Positions 53,273-63,026 of a DNA stretch of 64,000 nt are shown piece after piece. The stretch is from the NCBI RefSeq assembly GCF_001677335.1, contig NZ_LZYB01000003.1, positions 62,001-126,000 of the forward strand, read 5' to 3'. The notes under the pieces were generated by a model. It was not told where the DNA came from and made no database searches. It saw only the letters and a list, made by a program, of their open reading frames with translations. Position 1 is the first letter of the stretch; every line of letters begins with the position of its first letter. This stretch comes from Erythrobacter dokdonensis DSW-74 (GTDB taxonomy: Bacteria; Pseudomonadota; Alphaproteobacteria; Sphingomonadales; Sphingomonadaceae). The translations under genes and the position numbers were made by a program.

Positions 53273-54880
53273 TCACATCCGGAACACCCCGAACGCGGGC
53301 CGCTCCGCAATCGGTGCCTCAAGGCATGTCGCGAAGGCCAGCCCCAACACATCGCGGGTCTGGACCGGATCGACCACGCCGTCATCCCACAGGCGGGCGG
53401 TGGCGTAGTAGGGGTTGCCCTCGTCCTCGTATTTCTGGCGGATCGGCTGCTTGAAGGCCTCGGCCTCGCGCTCGTCCCACTTGTCGGCGTCACGGTGGAC
53501 GGTGGCGAGGACGCTCGCGGCCTGCTCCCCGCCCATCACCGAGATGCGCGCATTGGGCCAGGTGAACAGGAAGCGCGGGGAATAGGCGCGGCCGCACATG
53601 CCGTAGTTCCCCGCGCCGAAGCTGCCGCCGATCACCACAGTGACCTTGGGCACGGTCGCGGTTGCGACGGCGGTGACGAGCTTCGCGCCATGCTTGGCGA
53701 TGCCCTCCGCCTCGTATTTCCCGCCGACCATGAAGCCGCTGATATTCTGGAGGAACAGCAGCGGAATGCGCCGCTGGCAGGCGAGTTCGATGAAATGCGC
53801 GCCCTTCTGCGCGCTTTCGGAGAAGAGCACGCCGTTGTTGGCGAGGATCGCGACCGGCATCCCCCAGATATGGGCGAAGCCGCATACGAGGGTGGCGCCG
53901 TAATGCGCCTTGAACTCGTGGAACTCGCTGCCGTCCACGAGGCGCGCGATCACTTCCTTCACGTCATAGGGCGCGCGCACGTCTTCGGGGATGAGGGCGT
54001 AGAGGTCTTCCGCGTCGAACTTCGGCGGGCGCGGGTCTTTGAGCGCAACGTCCTTCGCCGCGCCGGTATTCGCGCCGAGGTGGCTGACGATATCGCGCAC
54101 GATGGTGAGCGCGTGCTCGTCATTCTCTGCGAGGTGATCGACCACGCCAGACTTCTTGGCGTGCAAGTCACCGCCGCCCAGATCCTCGGCACTGATCTCC
54201 TCGCCCGTCGCGGCCTTCACCAGCGGCGGGCCGGCGAGGAAGATCGTGCCCTGATTACGCACGATCACCGTCTCGTCGGACATGGCGGGGACGTAGGCGC
54301 CTCCCGCGGTGCAGCTTCCCATGACGCAGGCGATCTGCGGGATGCCGAGCGCGCTCATGTTCGCCTGATTGAAGAAGATGCGCCCGAAATGGTCGCGATC
54401 GGGGAAGACCTCCGCCTGATAGGGCAGGTTGGCCCCGCCGCTGTCGACCAGATAGATGCACGGCAGGCGGTTTTCCTGCGCGATCTCCTGCGCGCGCAGG
54501 TGCTTCTTGACCGTCATCGGGTAGTAGGTGCCGCCCTTCACGGTCGCGTCATTGCACACGATCATGCACTGGCGACCCGAAACGCGCCCCACCCCGCAGA
54601 TGATCGAGGCGCCGTTGACGTCGCCCTCGTACATGCCGTTGGCGGCCAACTGGCCGATCTCCAGAAAGGGCGAACCCGGATCGAGCAGCCGCTCCACCCG
54701 CTCGCGCGGCAGCAACTTGCCGCGGCTGACATGCCGCTCGCGGTGCTTCTGCGGCCCGCCCAATGCGGCTTCGGCCACGCGGGTGCGCAGTTCCTGTGCG
54801 AGGGCATGGTTATGCGCAAAGCGGGCCTTGGCCTCAGGCGCCTCGCGGTCGAGTTTGGTGGTGAGGATGGGGGCGGTCAT
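53273..54880 (-). CDS. mccB: Methylcrotonyl-CoA carboxylase beta (carboxyltransferase) subunit
   Basis: 535 residues. A carboxyltransferase of the crotonase-like superfamily that moves carboxyl from biotin to 3-methylcrotonyl-CoA in leucine breakdown. Motifs: [72 protein letters not shown] and [20 protein letters not shown]. Length is right. It resembles MccB more than PccB. The biotin subunit is not in the window. NYN and ivd lie upstream, but a terminator separates ivd. Confidence 0.9.
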   Translation of the reverse strand: MTAPILTTKLDREAPEAKARFAHNHALAQELRTRVAEAALGGPQKHRERHVSRGKLLPRERVERLLDPGSPFLEIGQLAANGMYEGDVNGASIICGVGRVSGRQCMIVCNDATVKGGTYYPMTVKKHLRAQEIAQENRLPCIYLVDSGGANLPYQAEVFPDRDHFGRIFFNQANMSALGIPQIACVMGSCTAGGAYVPAMSDETVIVRNQGTIFLAGPPLVKAATGEEISAEDLGGGDLHAKKSGVVDHLAENDEHALTIVRDIVSHLGANTGAAKDVALKDPRPPKFDAEDLYALIPEDVRAPYDVKEVIARLVDGSEFHEFKAHYGATLVCGFAHIWGMPVAILANNGVLFSESAQKGAHFIELACQRRIPLLFLQNISGFMVGGKYEAEGIAKHGAKLVTAVATATVPKVTVVIGGSFGAGNYGMCGRAYSPRFLFTWPNARISVMGGEQAASVLATVHRDADKWDEREAEAFKQPIRQKYEDEGNPYYATARLWDDGVVDPVQTRDVLGLAFATCLEAPIAERPAFGVFRM

Positions 54881-54884
54881 AACT

Positions 54885-55514
54885 TCACCATTGCGGCGGC
54901 TTCGAGAACGTCCCGTTCCCGTCTGTCATTTGATGAGGGAATTGTGCGCTTTGAAGTGCGCTTGTTGGAAAAGATCGGATAAAGCTCACAAGAGGCTTCA
55001 GTTTTCCGCTGACTCGCACTGATCGATGCCCGAGTAACCCTACGGCTTTGCCGAAGCGCTGCCTTACCATCCGTATTGGTTCAGCCAAATCGCTGTCATT
55101 GCTGATGACGACTGCGACATCGAAGAGACCATCAAACGCATCCATCAACAAGTGCGTACCTAGATTAACGTCCGAACCCTTCTCTTCCGTCTTTATGACG
55201 CGCCGAGGCTGATATTGACCAGCGTTCCAAGCCGCTGCATCGGGCATGCTTACTTCGTGTGTAAGGAAATGGCCGAAATGGATATCGACCTCAGGCACTG
55301 ATCGGAGCGCCCGGAAGTAGGTTTCCTGCCGCTGTGGCTGTGTGGGATCATGAGGACGCGCGCTTACACGAGCTGTGAAATATCGCACGCGGTCTATCTG
55401 ATTCTTAGGTAGCTGATTGACTGCCAATGCATGAACATTCAACCACTTATAAGGCGAGCGTTTAAGGCACGAATAATAAAGGTTGTACCCGTCGATATAG
55501 ACCCGAGTACGCAT
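54885..55514 (-). CDS. NYN-domain (LabA/DUF88-type) putative ribonuclease
   Basis: 209 residues from ATG 55514. The PIN-like NYN fold is clear: [14 protein letters not shown] (first Asp), [17 protein letters not shown] (second acid cluster) and [20 protein letters not shown] (third). The three acids bind metal for RNA cleavage in the family. Its C-terminus ends four bases before mccB. GC is lower than in mccB and ivd, and homologs are often found in mobile or defence settings, so I suspect insertion into the leucine operon. Confidence 0.8.
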   Translation of the reverse strand: MRTRVYIDGYNLYYSCLKRSPYKWLNVHALAVNQLPKNQIDRVRYFTARVSARPHDPTQPQRQETYFRALRSVPEVDIHFGHFLTHEVSMPDAAAWNAGQYQPRRVIKTEEKGSDVNLGTHLLMDAFDGLFDVAVVISNDSDLAEPIRMVRQRFGKAVGLLGHRSVRVSGKLKPLVSFIRSFPTSALQSAQFPHQMTDGNGTFSKPPQW

Positions 55515-55525
55515 CCAGCCCCCTC

Positions 55526-55556
55526 AAAAAGCAACGGCGGCCACAGGGGCCGCCGT
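55526..55556 (-). terminator. Intrinsic terminator downstream of ivd
   Basis: On the minus strand ACGGCGGCC...GGCCGCCGT form a perfect 9-base stem with a five-base loop, followed after TGC by TTTTT. It lies 81 bases after the ivd stop and 12 bases before the NYN ATG, and should end the ivd transcript. Confidence 0.8.
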
Positions 55557-55636
55557 GCGCCACGGCACCGAAGCACCGTGGGTGATATGGCGTGTAAATA
55601 GCACAAAATTGCACAAAAGCAAGATACCGGCCATCT

Positions 55637-56803
55637 CTACCCCGCCGCCCCGATCAGCTCGCGTCCGATCAGCATCCGGCGGATCTCGTTGGTGCCCGCG
55701 CCGATGTCGAGCAGCTTGGCGTCGCGCATATAGCGTTCCACCGGCCAGTCGGTGGTGTAGCCCGCACCGCCCAGCGCCTGCACGCTTTCTGCCGCAACCT
55801 TGAAGGCGTTCTCCGACGCCAGCAGGATCACCCCTGCCGCGTCGAAGCGCGTCGTCTGCCCCGCGTCGCAGGCCTTGGCGACCGCATAGGTGTAGGCGCG
55901 GGCCGATTGCAGGGCGACATACATGTCGGCGACCTTGGCCTGCATCAGCTGGAAGCTGCCAATCGGCTTTCCGAACTGCTTGCGCTCCCGCAGGTAGGGA
56001 ATCACGGTGTCGAGGCACGCCTGCATGATGCCCAATTGCAAGCCGGCAAGCACCACGCGTTCGTAATCCAGCCCGCTCATCAGCACGCCGACGCCGCCAT
56101 TGACCGGGCCCATCACGCGGTCTTCGGGGATAAAGCAGTCGTTGAACACCAGCTCGGCGGTGGGCGAGCCCTTCATGCCGACCTTGCTGATCTTCTGGCC
56201 GATGGAAAAGCCTTCGTCGCCCTTTTCGATCAGGAAGGCGGTGATGCCGCGCGATCCGGCGTGGCCATCGGTCTTGGCATAGACCACCAGCGTATCGGCC
56301 TCGGGCGCGTTGGTGATCCAGAACTTGGTGCCGTTGAGGACATAGCCGCCTTGGACGGCATCCGCCTTCAGCTTCATCGACACCACGTCGCTGCCCGCCC
56401 CGGCTTCGGACATGGCGAGGCTGCCGACGTGTTCGCCGGAAATCAGCTTGGGGAGATACTTCGCCTTCTGCTCGTCATTCCCCCAGCGGCGGATCTGGTT
56501 GAGGCACAGGTTTGAATGCGCACCGTAGCTGAGACCGACGCTGGCGGAGGCCCGCGACACTTCCTCGACCGCGATCACGTGTTCGAGATAGCCGAGCCCC
56601 AGCCCGCCCCATTCCTCCTCGACGGTGATGCCGTGCAGGCCCAGCGCGCCCATCGGCTCCCACAGCTCGCGCGGGAAGCGGTCTTCGCGGTCGGTCTTTT
56701 CCGCGAGCGGCGCGATCTGTTCGTCGGCGAAGCGCGCGGTGCTTTCACGGATCATCTCGGCCGCTTCGCCAAGCTGGAAGTCGAAATCGGGGGTGCCGCG
56801 CAT
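55637..56803 (-). CDS. ivd: Isovaleryl-CoA dehydrogenase
   Basis: 388 residues from ATG 56803 ([20 protein letters not shown]), with AGGA six bases upstream. FAD enzyme converting isovaleryl-CoA to 3-methylcrotonyl-CoA in leucine catabolism. ACAD motifs: [20 protein letters not shown] substrate pocket, [16 protein letters not shown] and [15 protein letters not shown]; the catalytic Glu sits in [14 protein letters not shown], the position used by IVD and not by short-chain ACADs. C-terminal [19 protein letters not shown] is typical. Confidence 0.93.
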   Translation of the reverse strand: MRGTPDFDFQLGEAAEMIRESTARFADEQIAPLAEKTDREDRFPRELWEPMGALGLHGITVEEEWGGLGLGYLEHVIAVEEVSRASASVGLSYGAHSNLCLNQIRRWGNDEQKAKYLPKLISGEHVGSLAMSEAGAGSDVVSMKLKADAVQGGYVLNGTKFWITNAPEADTLVVYAKTDGHAGSRGITAFLIEKGDEGFSIGQKISKVGMKGSPTAELVFNDCFIPEDRVMGPVNGGVGVLMSGLDYERVVLAGLQLGIMQACLDTVIPYLRERKQFGKPIGSFQLMQAKVADMYVALQSARAYTYAVAKACDAGQTTRFDAAGVILLASENAFKVAAESVQALGGAGYTTDWPVERYMRDAKLLDIGAGTNEIRRMLIGRELIGAAG

Positions 56804-56916
56804 TTTATGTCCTGCGAGTGAAATGATTGTTCTGTGGGTGCGCATAGCAAGCCGCCGGACAAAGGCCAATCGGGGACGCTGGTCCTTGTGATGTTTCGCC
56901 GTTAGGACAGGCGGTG

Positions 56917-57699
56917 ATGACCTCCCGCGATCCCCTGCTGCGCTTCGAAGGTGCCGCGCGCGCCTATGGCGATGTGCTGGCCGTGGCAGGGGTGACATGC
57001 AGCATCGCGGCGGGCAGCTTTGTCGCGCTGGTGGGCGCTTCGGGTTCCGGCAAGTCGACGCTGCTCAAGATGGTCAACACCCTTGTCGAACCCACTGCAG
57101 GGCGGGTGCTGTTCGGCGGGGAGGACGTGGCGAGCCTGCACCCTGCGCACCTGCGCCGCCGGGTCGGTTACGTGTTCCAGGGCATCGGCCTGTTCCCGCA
57201 TATGAGCGTGGCCGAGAATATCGCCATCGGTCCGCGCCTGACCGGCGAGAAACTGCCGGACAAACGCATTGCCGAGCTGCTGGAGCTGGTCGAGCTCGAA
57301 CCGGCGATGGGAAGCCGCATGCCCGACGAACTCAGCGGCGGGCAGCGCCAGCGGGTCGGCGTGGCGCGGGCGCTGGCAGGCGAGCCGGAATTGCTGCTGA
57401 TGGATGAGCCCTTCGGCGCGCTCGATCCTCTGACCCGCGATGCGCTCGGGACCAAGGTGCGCGAACTCCACGACACGCTTGGCCTGACAACGGTGATGGT
57501 GACCCATGACATGGCCGAAGCCTTGTTGCTGGCTGACCGGGTGCTGGTGATGGATGCAGGCGCGCTGGTGGCCGACGAGAGCCCGCGCGCCTTGCTTGCA
57601 GGAGCGGGGGGAGAAATCGCGCAGGGCCTCGTTTCCGTCCCGCGCCAGCAGGCCGAACGACTCGCCGCGCTCGAAGGCGTTGGGGAGACGCGCCGCTGA
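56917..57699 (+). CDS. Osmoprotectant ABC importer, ATP-binding protein (OpuA/OpuC type)
   Basis: 260 residues from ATG 56917. Walker [20 protein letters not shown], the ProV/OpuCA phrase [20 protein letters not shown], signature [17 protein letters not shown] and Walker [17 protein letters not shown], then [16 protein letters not shown]. Like OpuCA it has a short C-terminal extension but no paired CBS domains, so any ionic-strength sensing must lie elsewhere. Its stop shares one base with the permease start. Confidence 0.9.
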   Translation: MTSRDPLLRFEGAARAYGDVLAVAGVTCSIAAGSFVALVGASGSGKSTLLKMVNTLVEPTAGRVLFGGEDVASLHPAHLRRRVGYVFQGIGLFPHMSVAENIAIGPRLTGEKLPDKRIAELLELVELEPAMGSRMPDELSGGQRQRVGVARALAGEPELLLMDEPFGALDPLTRDALGTKVRELHDTLGLTTVMVTHDMAEALLLADRVLVMDAGALVADESPRALLAGAGGEIAQGLVSVPRQQAERLAALEGVGETRR

Positions 57700-59237
57700 T
57701 GGGCGATATCTGGGATATCCTGCCCGGACTTGGCGACAAGCTGGCTGCGCATGTCGTGCTCTCGGCCAGCGCAATCGGCCTTGCCATCCTGATCGCCCTG
57801 CCGATGGCGGTGTGGGCAAGCCGTTCGCCGCTGGTCTCGCGCCTCGCGCTCAGTCTTGCAAGCCTCGTCCAGACCATCCCCGCGCTGGCGCTGCTGGCGC
57901 TGTTCTTCCCGCTGCTGCTGTCCTTGCGCGCGGTGTTCGGCGAGGGTTTGCCGACGTTGGGCTTCCTGCCCGCGCTGTTGGCGCTGACGCTCTATGCCCT
58001 GCTGCCGATCCTGAGGAATGCCGTGACCGCGCAGGCCAATCTCGACCCGGGCGTGCTCGAAGCCGCCGATGGTGTCGGCATGACCCGCTGGCAGAAACTG
58101 ACGCTGGTCGAAGCGCCATTATCGGCCCCCTTCATCATGGCCGGCATCCGCACGGCAAGCGTCTGGACGATCGGCGCGGCGACGCTTGCCACCACCATCG
58201 GCCAGCCAAGCCTTGGCGATCCGATCTTTGCCGGGCTGCAAACCCAGAACTGGGCACTGGTGCTGGCCGGATGCCTCGCCAGCGCAGGGCTGGCGCTGGC
58301 GGCGGACAACCTGTTGTGGGTGATCGAGGTCGGGCTCGCGCGGCGCTCGCGGCTCCAGACGTTCGGGGGTATGGCAGTGGTCGCAATCGGGATCACCGCT
58401 GCGCTGTGGGCGCAGGGTTCCGGGAACGACGAGCGCCGCATCGTCATCGCCTCCAAACAGTTCTCCGAGCAATACATCCTCGCGCAACTGATTGGCGGGC
58501 GGCTGGAGGCGGCGGGCTATGCGGTCGAATATCGCGACGGGCTGGGCAGCGCGGTGGTGCATTCGGCGGTCGCCTCGTCAAGCATCGATATCTCGGTCGA
58601 CTACACCGGCACGATCTGGACCAATTATCTGGGGCGCAAGGACAATCCCGGGCGCGAGGCGATGTATGAAACGATCCGCGACTGGGAGTGGCGCGAAAAC
58701 GGCGTGAGGGTGCTGGGTCGCCTCGGGTTCGAGAACGCCTATGCCTTCGCCATGCGCGGCGAGCGCGCACGGGAACTGCGGGTCGCTTCGCTGGCCGATC
58801 TTGCCGCGGTTGCGCCCAATCTTACCGTGGGCGGGGACCCCGAATTCTTCGAACGCCCAGAATGGATCGCGGTGCGCGATGCCTATGGGCTGCGCTTCGC
58901 CAGAAGCCGCAACTTTGCTCCGACCTTCATGTATAATGCCCTCCAGTCGGGCGAGGCCGACGTGATCAGCGCCTATACCTCGGACGGGCGCATCGCGGCC
59001 GACAAGCTGGTGGTTCTCGAAGACCCCGAGGGCGCGCTGCCGAGCTATGACGCAATGATCATGCTCTCGCCCCGGATCGCCGCGGACGAGGGAGTGATCG
59101 CGGCGCTCACGCCGCTGGTGGGAGCGATTCCGGTCGAGGCCATGCGCGAGGCCAACCTTGCCGTCGACCGCGAGGATGAAGCGAAGCTGACCCCGAAGCA
59201 GGCGGCAGCAGAGCTGGCGGAGAAGGCCGGCTTCTAG
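57699..59237 (+). CDS. Osmoprotectant importer: fused permease and glycine-betaine-binding domain
   Basis: 512 residues. Residues 1-225 are an OpuCB/ProW-like permease with about five to six spans; the inner-membrane EAA-like loop is AADGVGMTRWQKLTLVEAPL. Residues 245-512 form a substrate-binding domain like ProX/OpuCC: IVIASKQFSEQYILAQLIGG, VEYRDGLGSAVVHSAVASSS, DISVDYTGTIWTNYLG. A permease with a C-terminal binding domain means the binding protein is tethered, as in BusAB/OpuABC of Gram-positive bacteria. Betaine or choline is the likely ligand. Starts at TGATG overlap with the ATPase gene. Confidence 0.9.
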   Translation: MGDIWDILPGLGDKLAAHVVLSASAIGLAILIALPMAVWASRSPLVSRLALSLASLVQTIPALALLALFFPLLLSLRAVFGEGLPTLGFLPALLALTLYALLPILRNAVTAQANLDPGVLEAADGVGMTRWQKLTLVEAPLSAPFIMAGIRTASVWTIGAATLATTIGQPSLGDPIFAGLQTQNWALVLAGCLASAGLALAADNLLWVIEVGLARRSRLQTFGGMAVVAIGITAALWAQGSGNDERRIVIASKQFSEQYILAQLIGGRLEAAGYAVEYRDGLGSAVVHSAVASSSIDISVDYTGTIWTNYLGRKDNPGREAMYETIRDWEWRENGVRVLGRLGFENAYAFAMRGERARELRVASLADLAAVAPNLTVGGDPEFFERPEWIAVRDAYGLRFARSRNFAPTFMYNALQSGEADVISAYTSDGRIAADKLVVLEDPEGALPSYDAMIMLSPRIAADEGVIAALTPLVGAIPVEAMREANLAVDREDEAKLTPKQAAAELAEKAGF

Positions 59238-59310
59238 GCTTTGCCCACCCCGACCCTTCCTGCAAGCGGGAGGAGATTATCGCGCGGGCACGGGCCGCAG
59301 CCCGCGCCAA

Positions 59311-59742
59311 TCAAGACACCTTCTTCCACACCTGTGTCTGGCAGAACGGACCGATGCAGCCTTTCACCTCGAGCACGTTTGCTCCCTTGCGGCGGATTAC
59401 CGAACGGTAGGTCCGGCCGCTCTTGGGATCATAGATCCGCCCGCGCCATAACTCGCCATCCGCGACGAAGCCGGTCAGGATCGGCAAGCCCAGCAGCTTG
59501 CGGTTGCGCAACTTCGCATCCGGGTTGTTGATGTCACGCTGGTCAGGTCCTTCAGGCGGCGGAACAAGGAACCGGTCGATCGTGCCGCAGACGGCCTTGC
59601 CGCAAGGGGCAATCAGGATCACCCCGTCCTTTTCCGCCGTCACCCAGCGTCCCGCCACCGGCTCTGCGGCATGGGCAGCTACCCCGCCCAGCGAAAGGGC
59701 GACCAGCATCGGCGCGCAAAATAGTGCAAGTCGCGGCATCAT
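59311..59742 (-). CDS. DUF2147 exported protein
   Basis: 143 residues with a signal peptide (FCAPMLVALSLGGVAAHA). The mature part shows the DUF2147 pattern: VAGRWVTAEKDGVILIAPCG, VCGTIDRFLVPPPEGP, NRKLLGLPILTGF and GRIYDPKSGRTYRSVI, ending in a Cys-rich CIGPFCQTQVW. DUF2147 proteins are periplasmic and of unknown function; the beta-barrel lid suggests ligand binding. Confidence 0.85.
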   Translation of the reverse strand: MMPRLALFCAPMLVALSLGGVAAHAAEPVAGRWVTAEKDGVILIAPCGKAVCGTIDRFLVPPPEGPDQRDINNPDAKLRNRKLLGLPILTGFVADGELWRGRIYDPKSGRTYRSVIRRKGANVLEVKGCIGPFCQTQVWKKVS

Positions 59743-59802
59743 CGAATGATTCTCCAGCGGCGAATGGGTGATGATACGCGCAAACCGGGCATCCGGTTAC
59801 CC

Positions 59803-62037
59803 TTAATCGAAGCCGACCCCGAACGGCCAGCGCCGTCCGCAGATGCCCAGCACCTTGAACAGCGTGCCCATCTGGTGGTCTTCGACCAGCCGGTCGCGCT
59901 GGCGCTTGAGCTTGTCGGCCTCGCCCGGATTGCGGCGCTGGAGCGCCTCCAGCCGCGTATCGATACCCATCTGGCGCAGCCATTCGCCCTGGCACTGCAA
60001 TCCCATCAGGTCCGCGCCGTTCGCTTGCGCGACATGCGAAAGCAGCTCGAAATCGACATGGGCGGTGATGTCGGCCTCGCCGGGATGGGCGAAGACATCC
60101 ACCTTCTTGTGTGCCTTCAAGGCCTGCAGGGTGGTGCCCGAGGCCAGCTCGCGATGGCCGTAATCGACGATCAGTGCCGCGCCGCCCTGCTCCTTCAGGC
60201 GCCGGGCGATCTCCTCCATCACCGCAACGGCGGCCGTGCTGGTCTCGATGGTTGCGCCCTGAGCCGCCTTGACCCAGCTGGGCGGGACGATGTCGTCCAT
60301 CCGTTCCTTGCCGGCGACAAAGGTGAAATTCTCGCCGTCGAGCCCGACCATCCGTTCGAACCAGCCATCAGCCGAGCGCATCAGCTGGCGGATCGGCAGG
60401 GCATCGAAGAACTCGTTGGCGACGATCAGCAGCGGGGCATCGTCAGGCAGGGTCGAAAGATCGTGGTGGTGGTGGCAATCGGGAAAGGCTTCGCGCTGGA
60501 TCGCGCGCAATGTCGGTGATGTCTCGACGAAATGTACCTGCGGGGCAAATTCGTAGCGCGCGGCAGTGGCCAGTGCGTCCTTCGACAGCGTGCCGCGTCC
60601 CGGACCAAGCTCGACATAGTGGATACGCTTGCGGCTGCCCATGCGTACCCACAGGTCGGCGAACCACAGTCCGATCAGCTCGCCGAACATCTGGCTGATT
60701 TCGGGCGCGGTGATGAAGTCACCCTGATCGCCCAACGGATCGCGGCTGGCATAGTAGCGCGCGTTGCTCTCGCCCATGTACTGCGCGAGGCTGATGGGAC
60801 CGGTCTCCTTGATGAGCCGGCGGAAAGTCTTGCCCAGATCGATGTTCGCACGTTCGGCGGCTTCCGCCTCGATGCGGGCCTGTTGTTCTGCCTTGGCACG
60901 TTCGGCGGCCTCGGCGGCTTCAGCTTCGGCCCTTGCCTTTGCCTCGGCTTCGGCCTTGGCCCTGGCGGCTGCTTCGGCTTCGAGACGCGCCTTTTCGGCA
61001 GCGGCAGCTTCCGCCTTGGCCTTCTTCTCGGCTTCGGCCTTGGCCTTGGCCTCAGCCGCAAGTCGCGCCTTCTCTTCGGCCTCGGCTTTCTTGCGGGCTT
61101 CGGCCTCTGCCTTGGCGCGCGCCTTTGCCTCGGCTTCCGCTTTCGCCTTTTCTTCGGCCTTGCGCCGCGCTTCCGCTTCGGCGGCGGCCTTGGCGGCAGC
61201 TTCCGCTTCCGCCCTGGCGCGTGCTTTGGCCTCCGCCTTTGCCTTTGCCTTTGCCTTGGCTTCGGCCGCGAGACGCGCCTTTTCCTCGGCCTTGGCCCTT
61301 TCCTCGGCGAGCGCCTTTTCCTTCGCTTCCTTGCGGGCGCGAGCCTCTGCTTCGGCCTTCGCCTTTGCTTCTGCTGCAAGGCGCGCGCGTTCGGCGGCCT
61401 CGGCTTCGCGGCGCGCGCGGGCTTCGGCGGCGGCTTTCTCGCGGGCTTTGCGCTCGGCAGCGGCGCGGGCCTCGGCCTCGGCCTTGGCGCGCTCGCGCTC
61501 CTCGCGCATGGCCCGCGCGCGCGCTTCGGCTTCCGCCTTTGCGCGGGCGAGGGCTTCTGCCTTGGCTTTCGCTTCGGCTTCAGCCCTGGCTTTTGCCTCG
61601 GCCTTGGCCTTGGCGCGCGCTTCGGCCTGTTGTCGGGCCTTTTCCTCTGCTTCCGCCTTGGCGCGTTCGGCGGCTTCGGCTTCGGCCTCTGCCTTGGCTT
61701 TCGCTTCGGCTTCGCGGCGGGCTTTTGCTTCGGCCTCGGCCTCGGCCTCGGCCTTGGCCTTGGCTTCCGCTTCTGCCCTTGCCTCAGCTTCCGCCGCGCG
61801 GCGCGCCTGTTCCTCTGCTGCCGCCTTTGCCCGTGCTTTCGCTTCGGCTTCCGCCCTGGCGCGGGCCTTCGCCTCGGCGGCTACGTCTTCCTCGGGATCG
61901 ATCAGCCGGAGCGCGCTGCGCCAGACGCGCGCACCTCCGGTCAGGCCGGGCTGGTCGAGCCCGTCGCCAGCGGTTTCTTCTGCAGCGCGAAGAACACGAC
62001 AATCAATCCAGTCAATATCAGCGGTATGGTCAGCCAT
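59803..62037 (-). CDS. NDUFAF7/MidA-type SAM methyltransferase fused to a long Ala/Lys/Glu/Arg helix
   Basis: 744 residues. Residues ~398-744 are a class I methyltransferase of the MidA/NDUFAF7 family: SAM loop HYVELGPGRGTLSKDALAT, substrate helix region GPISLAQYMGESNARYYASR and DFITAPEISQMFGELIGLW. In mitochondria this enzyme methylates an Arg of complex I. Residues ~52-397 are about 346 residues of AKAEAEAKA-type repeat, absent from ordinary members, and expected to form a long single helix or coiled coil like the TolA stalk. I see no in-frame ATG, GTG or TTG between codon 2 and codon 177, nor between codon 178 and the methyltransferase domain, so the fusion is real unless a rare start is used. 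The ATG lies 97 bases inside lgt. Confidence 0.8.
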   Translation of the reverse strand: MADHTADIDWIDCRVLRAAEETAGDGLDQPGLTGGARVWRSALRLIDPEEDVAAEAKARARAEAEAKARAKAAAEEQARRAAEAEARAEAEAKAKAEAEAEAEAKARREAEAKAKAEAEAEAAERAKAEAEEKARQQAEARAKAKAEAKARAEAEAKAKAEALARAKAEAEARARAMREERERAKAEAEARAAAERKAREKAAAEARARREAEAAERARLAAEAKAKAEAEARARKEAKEKALAEERAKAEEKARLAAEAKAKAKAKAEAKARARAEAEAAAKAAAEAEARRKAEEKAKAEAEAKARAKAEAEARKKAEAEEKARLAAEAKAKAEAEKKAKAEAAAAEKARLEAEAAARAKAEAEAKARAEAEAAEAAERAKAEQQARIEAEAAERANIDLGKTFRRLIKETGPISLAQYMGESNARYYASRDPLGDQGDFITAPEISQMFGELIGLWFADLWVRMGSRKRIHYVELGPGRGTLSKDALATAARYEFAPQVHFVETSPTLRAIQREAFPDCHHHHDLSTLPDDAPLLIVANEFFDALPIRQLMRSADGWFERMVGLDGENFTFVAGKERMDDIVPPSWVKAAQGATIETSTAAVAVMEEIARRLKEQGGAALIVDYGHRELASGTTLQALKAHKKVDVFAHPGEADITAHVDFELLSHVAQANGADLMGLQCQGEWLRQMGIDTRLEALQRRNPGEADKLKRQRDRLVEDHQMGTLFKVLGICGRRWPFGVGFD
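60847..61884 (-). repeat. Low-complexity coding repeat (TolA-like helical stalk)
   Basis: About 1038 bases encoding only Ala, Lys, Arg, Glu and Gln plus rare others, in short irregular repeats (AKAEAEAKAR, AEARAKAEA and so on). Codon use is also low-complexity. The same composition keeps three frames on the other strand open, which are artefacts. Repeat sequences of this kind vary in copy number between strains. Confidence 0.85.
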
Positions 62038-62837
62038 TGCCCCATCGATAGCCCGGTTCGTGCCGCGAAGTCAGCCAACTGTGCGTCCGGCTCGCGAAAA
62101 AACTCGTTAACGAAGCGCGAAATTCCCATGCCCAGCGTGAACACCCCCGCCAGCAGTCCGGGACGATAGCGCGCGCGGGTTTTCCAGAAGAGCAGCATCA
62201 TCACCACCAGCAGCGCCAGCCCTTCCAGTCCCGCCTGATAGAGTTGGCTGGGATGGCGTGGCAGTTCGCCCGCGCCCGGGAATATCATCGCCCAGGGGGC
62301 GTCCGAGACCCGGCCCCACAGCTCGCCATTGATGAAATTCGCCAGTCGGCCGAGCAGCATTCCCATCGGCACGCCGACGCTGACGTAATCGACCACGCGG
62401 ATGAAGTTCAGCTTGTCGCGCCACGCCACGAAAGCCATCGCCACCGTCACGCCGATCAGTCCGCCGTGAAAGCTCATCCCGCCGTCCCACAGCCGCAGCA
62501 GTTTCCACGAGACGATTCCCTCGCCCGAAAAATCGGTGAAGACGGAAGGAATCCCGGTGTTCCCGCCGGTGTAGAACGCCGCATAGCCGAGCCGTCCGCC
62601 GAGAATCACGCCGAGCGTGCAGTAGAAAAACAGGTCGTCGGCATGGCGCTGCGCCATCGGCGCGCCGGGCTGCTTCAGCATCTTCGAGGTGTGCCACCAG
62701 GCGAAGATCACGCCGAGGAGGTAGGCCAGCGAATAGAACCGGAGCTGAAAGAACCCCAGGTCGATTCCCGGGCGCAGGCCGAGGTCCGACCAGTAGAGCG
62801 GATCGGAGACGCCGCTTGCAGCAAGTAGTGACAGCAC
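61941..62837 (-). CDS. lgt: Prolipoprotein diacylglyceryl transferase Lgt
   Basis: 298 residues from GTG 62837, with AAGGGG eight bases upstream. Moves diacylglycerol from phosphatidylglycerol to the lipobox Cys of lipoproteins; the lipoprotein genes in this window are among its substrates. Seven spans. Signatures: MSFHGGLIGVTVAMAF (HGGL), LLGRLANFINGELWGRVSDA, HPSQLYQAGLEG and SRFVNEFFREPDAQ. The start of the methyltransferase fusion lies inside its last 97 bases, so the two are coupled. Confidence 0.95.
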   Translation of the reverse strand: MLSLLAASGVSDPLYWSDLGLRPGIDLGFFQLRFYSLAYLLGVIFAWWHTSKMLKQPGAPMAQRHADDLFFYCTLGVILGGRLGYAAFYTGGNTGIPSVFTDFSGEGIVSWKLLRLWDGGMSFHGGLIGVTVAMAFVAWRDKLNFIRVVDYVSVGVPMGMLLGRLANFINGELWGRVSDAPWAMIFPGAGELPRHPSQLYQAGLEGLALLVVMMLLFWKTRARYRPGLLAGVFTLGMGISRFVNEFFREPDAQLADFAARTGLSMGQWLTIPLILTGLIVVFFALQKKPLATGSTSPA

Positions 62838-63026
62838 GGAGCGAACCCCTTATTGACAATGATATGCCGTATCGGCGGGCCTGACATGGCCCTCGTCGCG
62901 GGTGCTTCTGGCACAGCGCGCGGGGCAGGGGAAGGGGCGCAGGGCCGCGGGCAGGAACTGGGATCGGATGACCGGACACGCTTCAGGCGCGCCGGTTCTC
63001 CAACAAGAGAGAGGAAAGGATACCGC

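Noticed and set aside
60532..62169. Long open frames on the plus strand opposite the Ala/Lys/Glu/Arg repeat (three frames of 1.1-1.6 kb)
   Set aside because: They are produced by the low-complexity repeat, code for Phe/Gly/Leu-rich or Ala/Ser-rich junk and have no domain or ribosome site.
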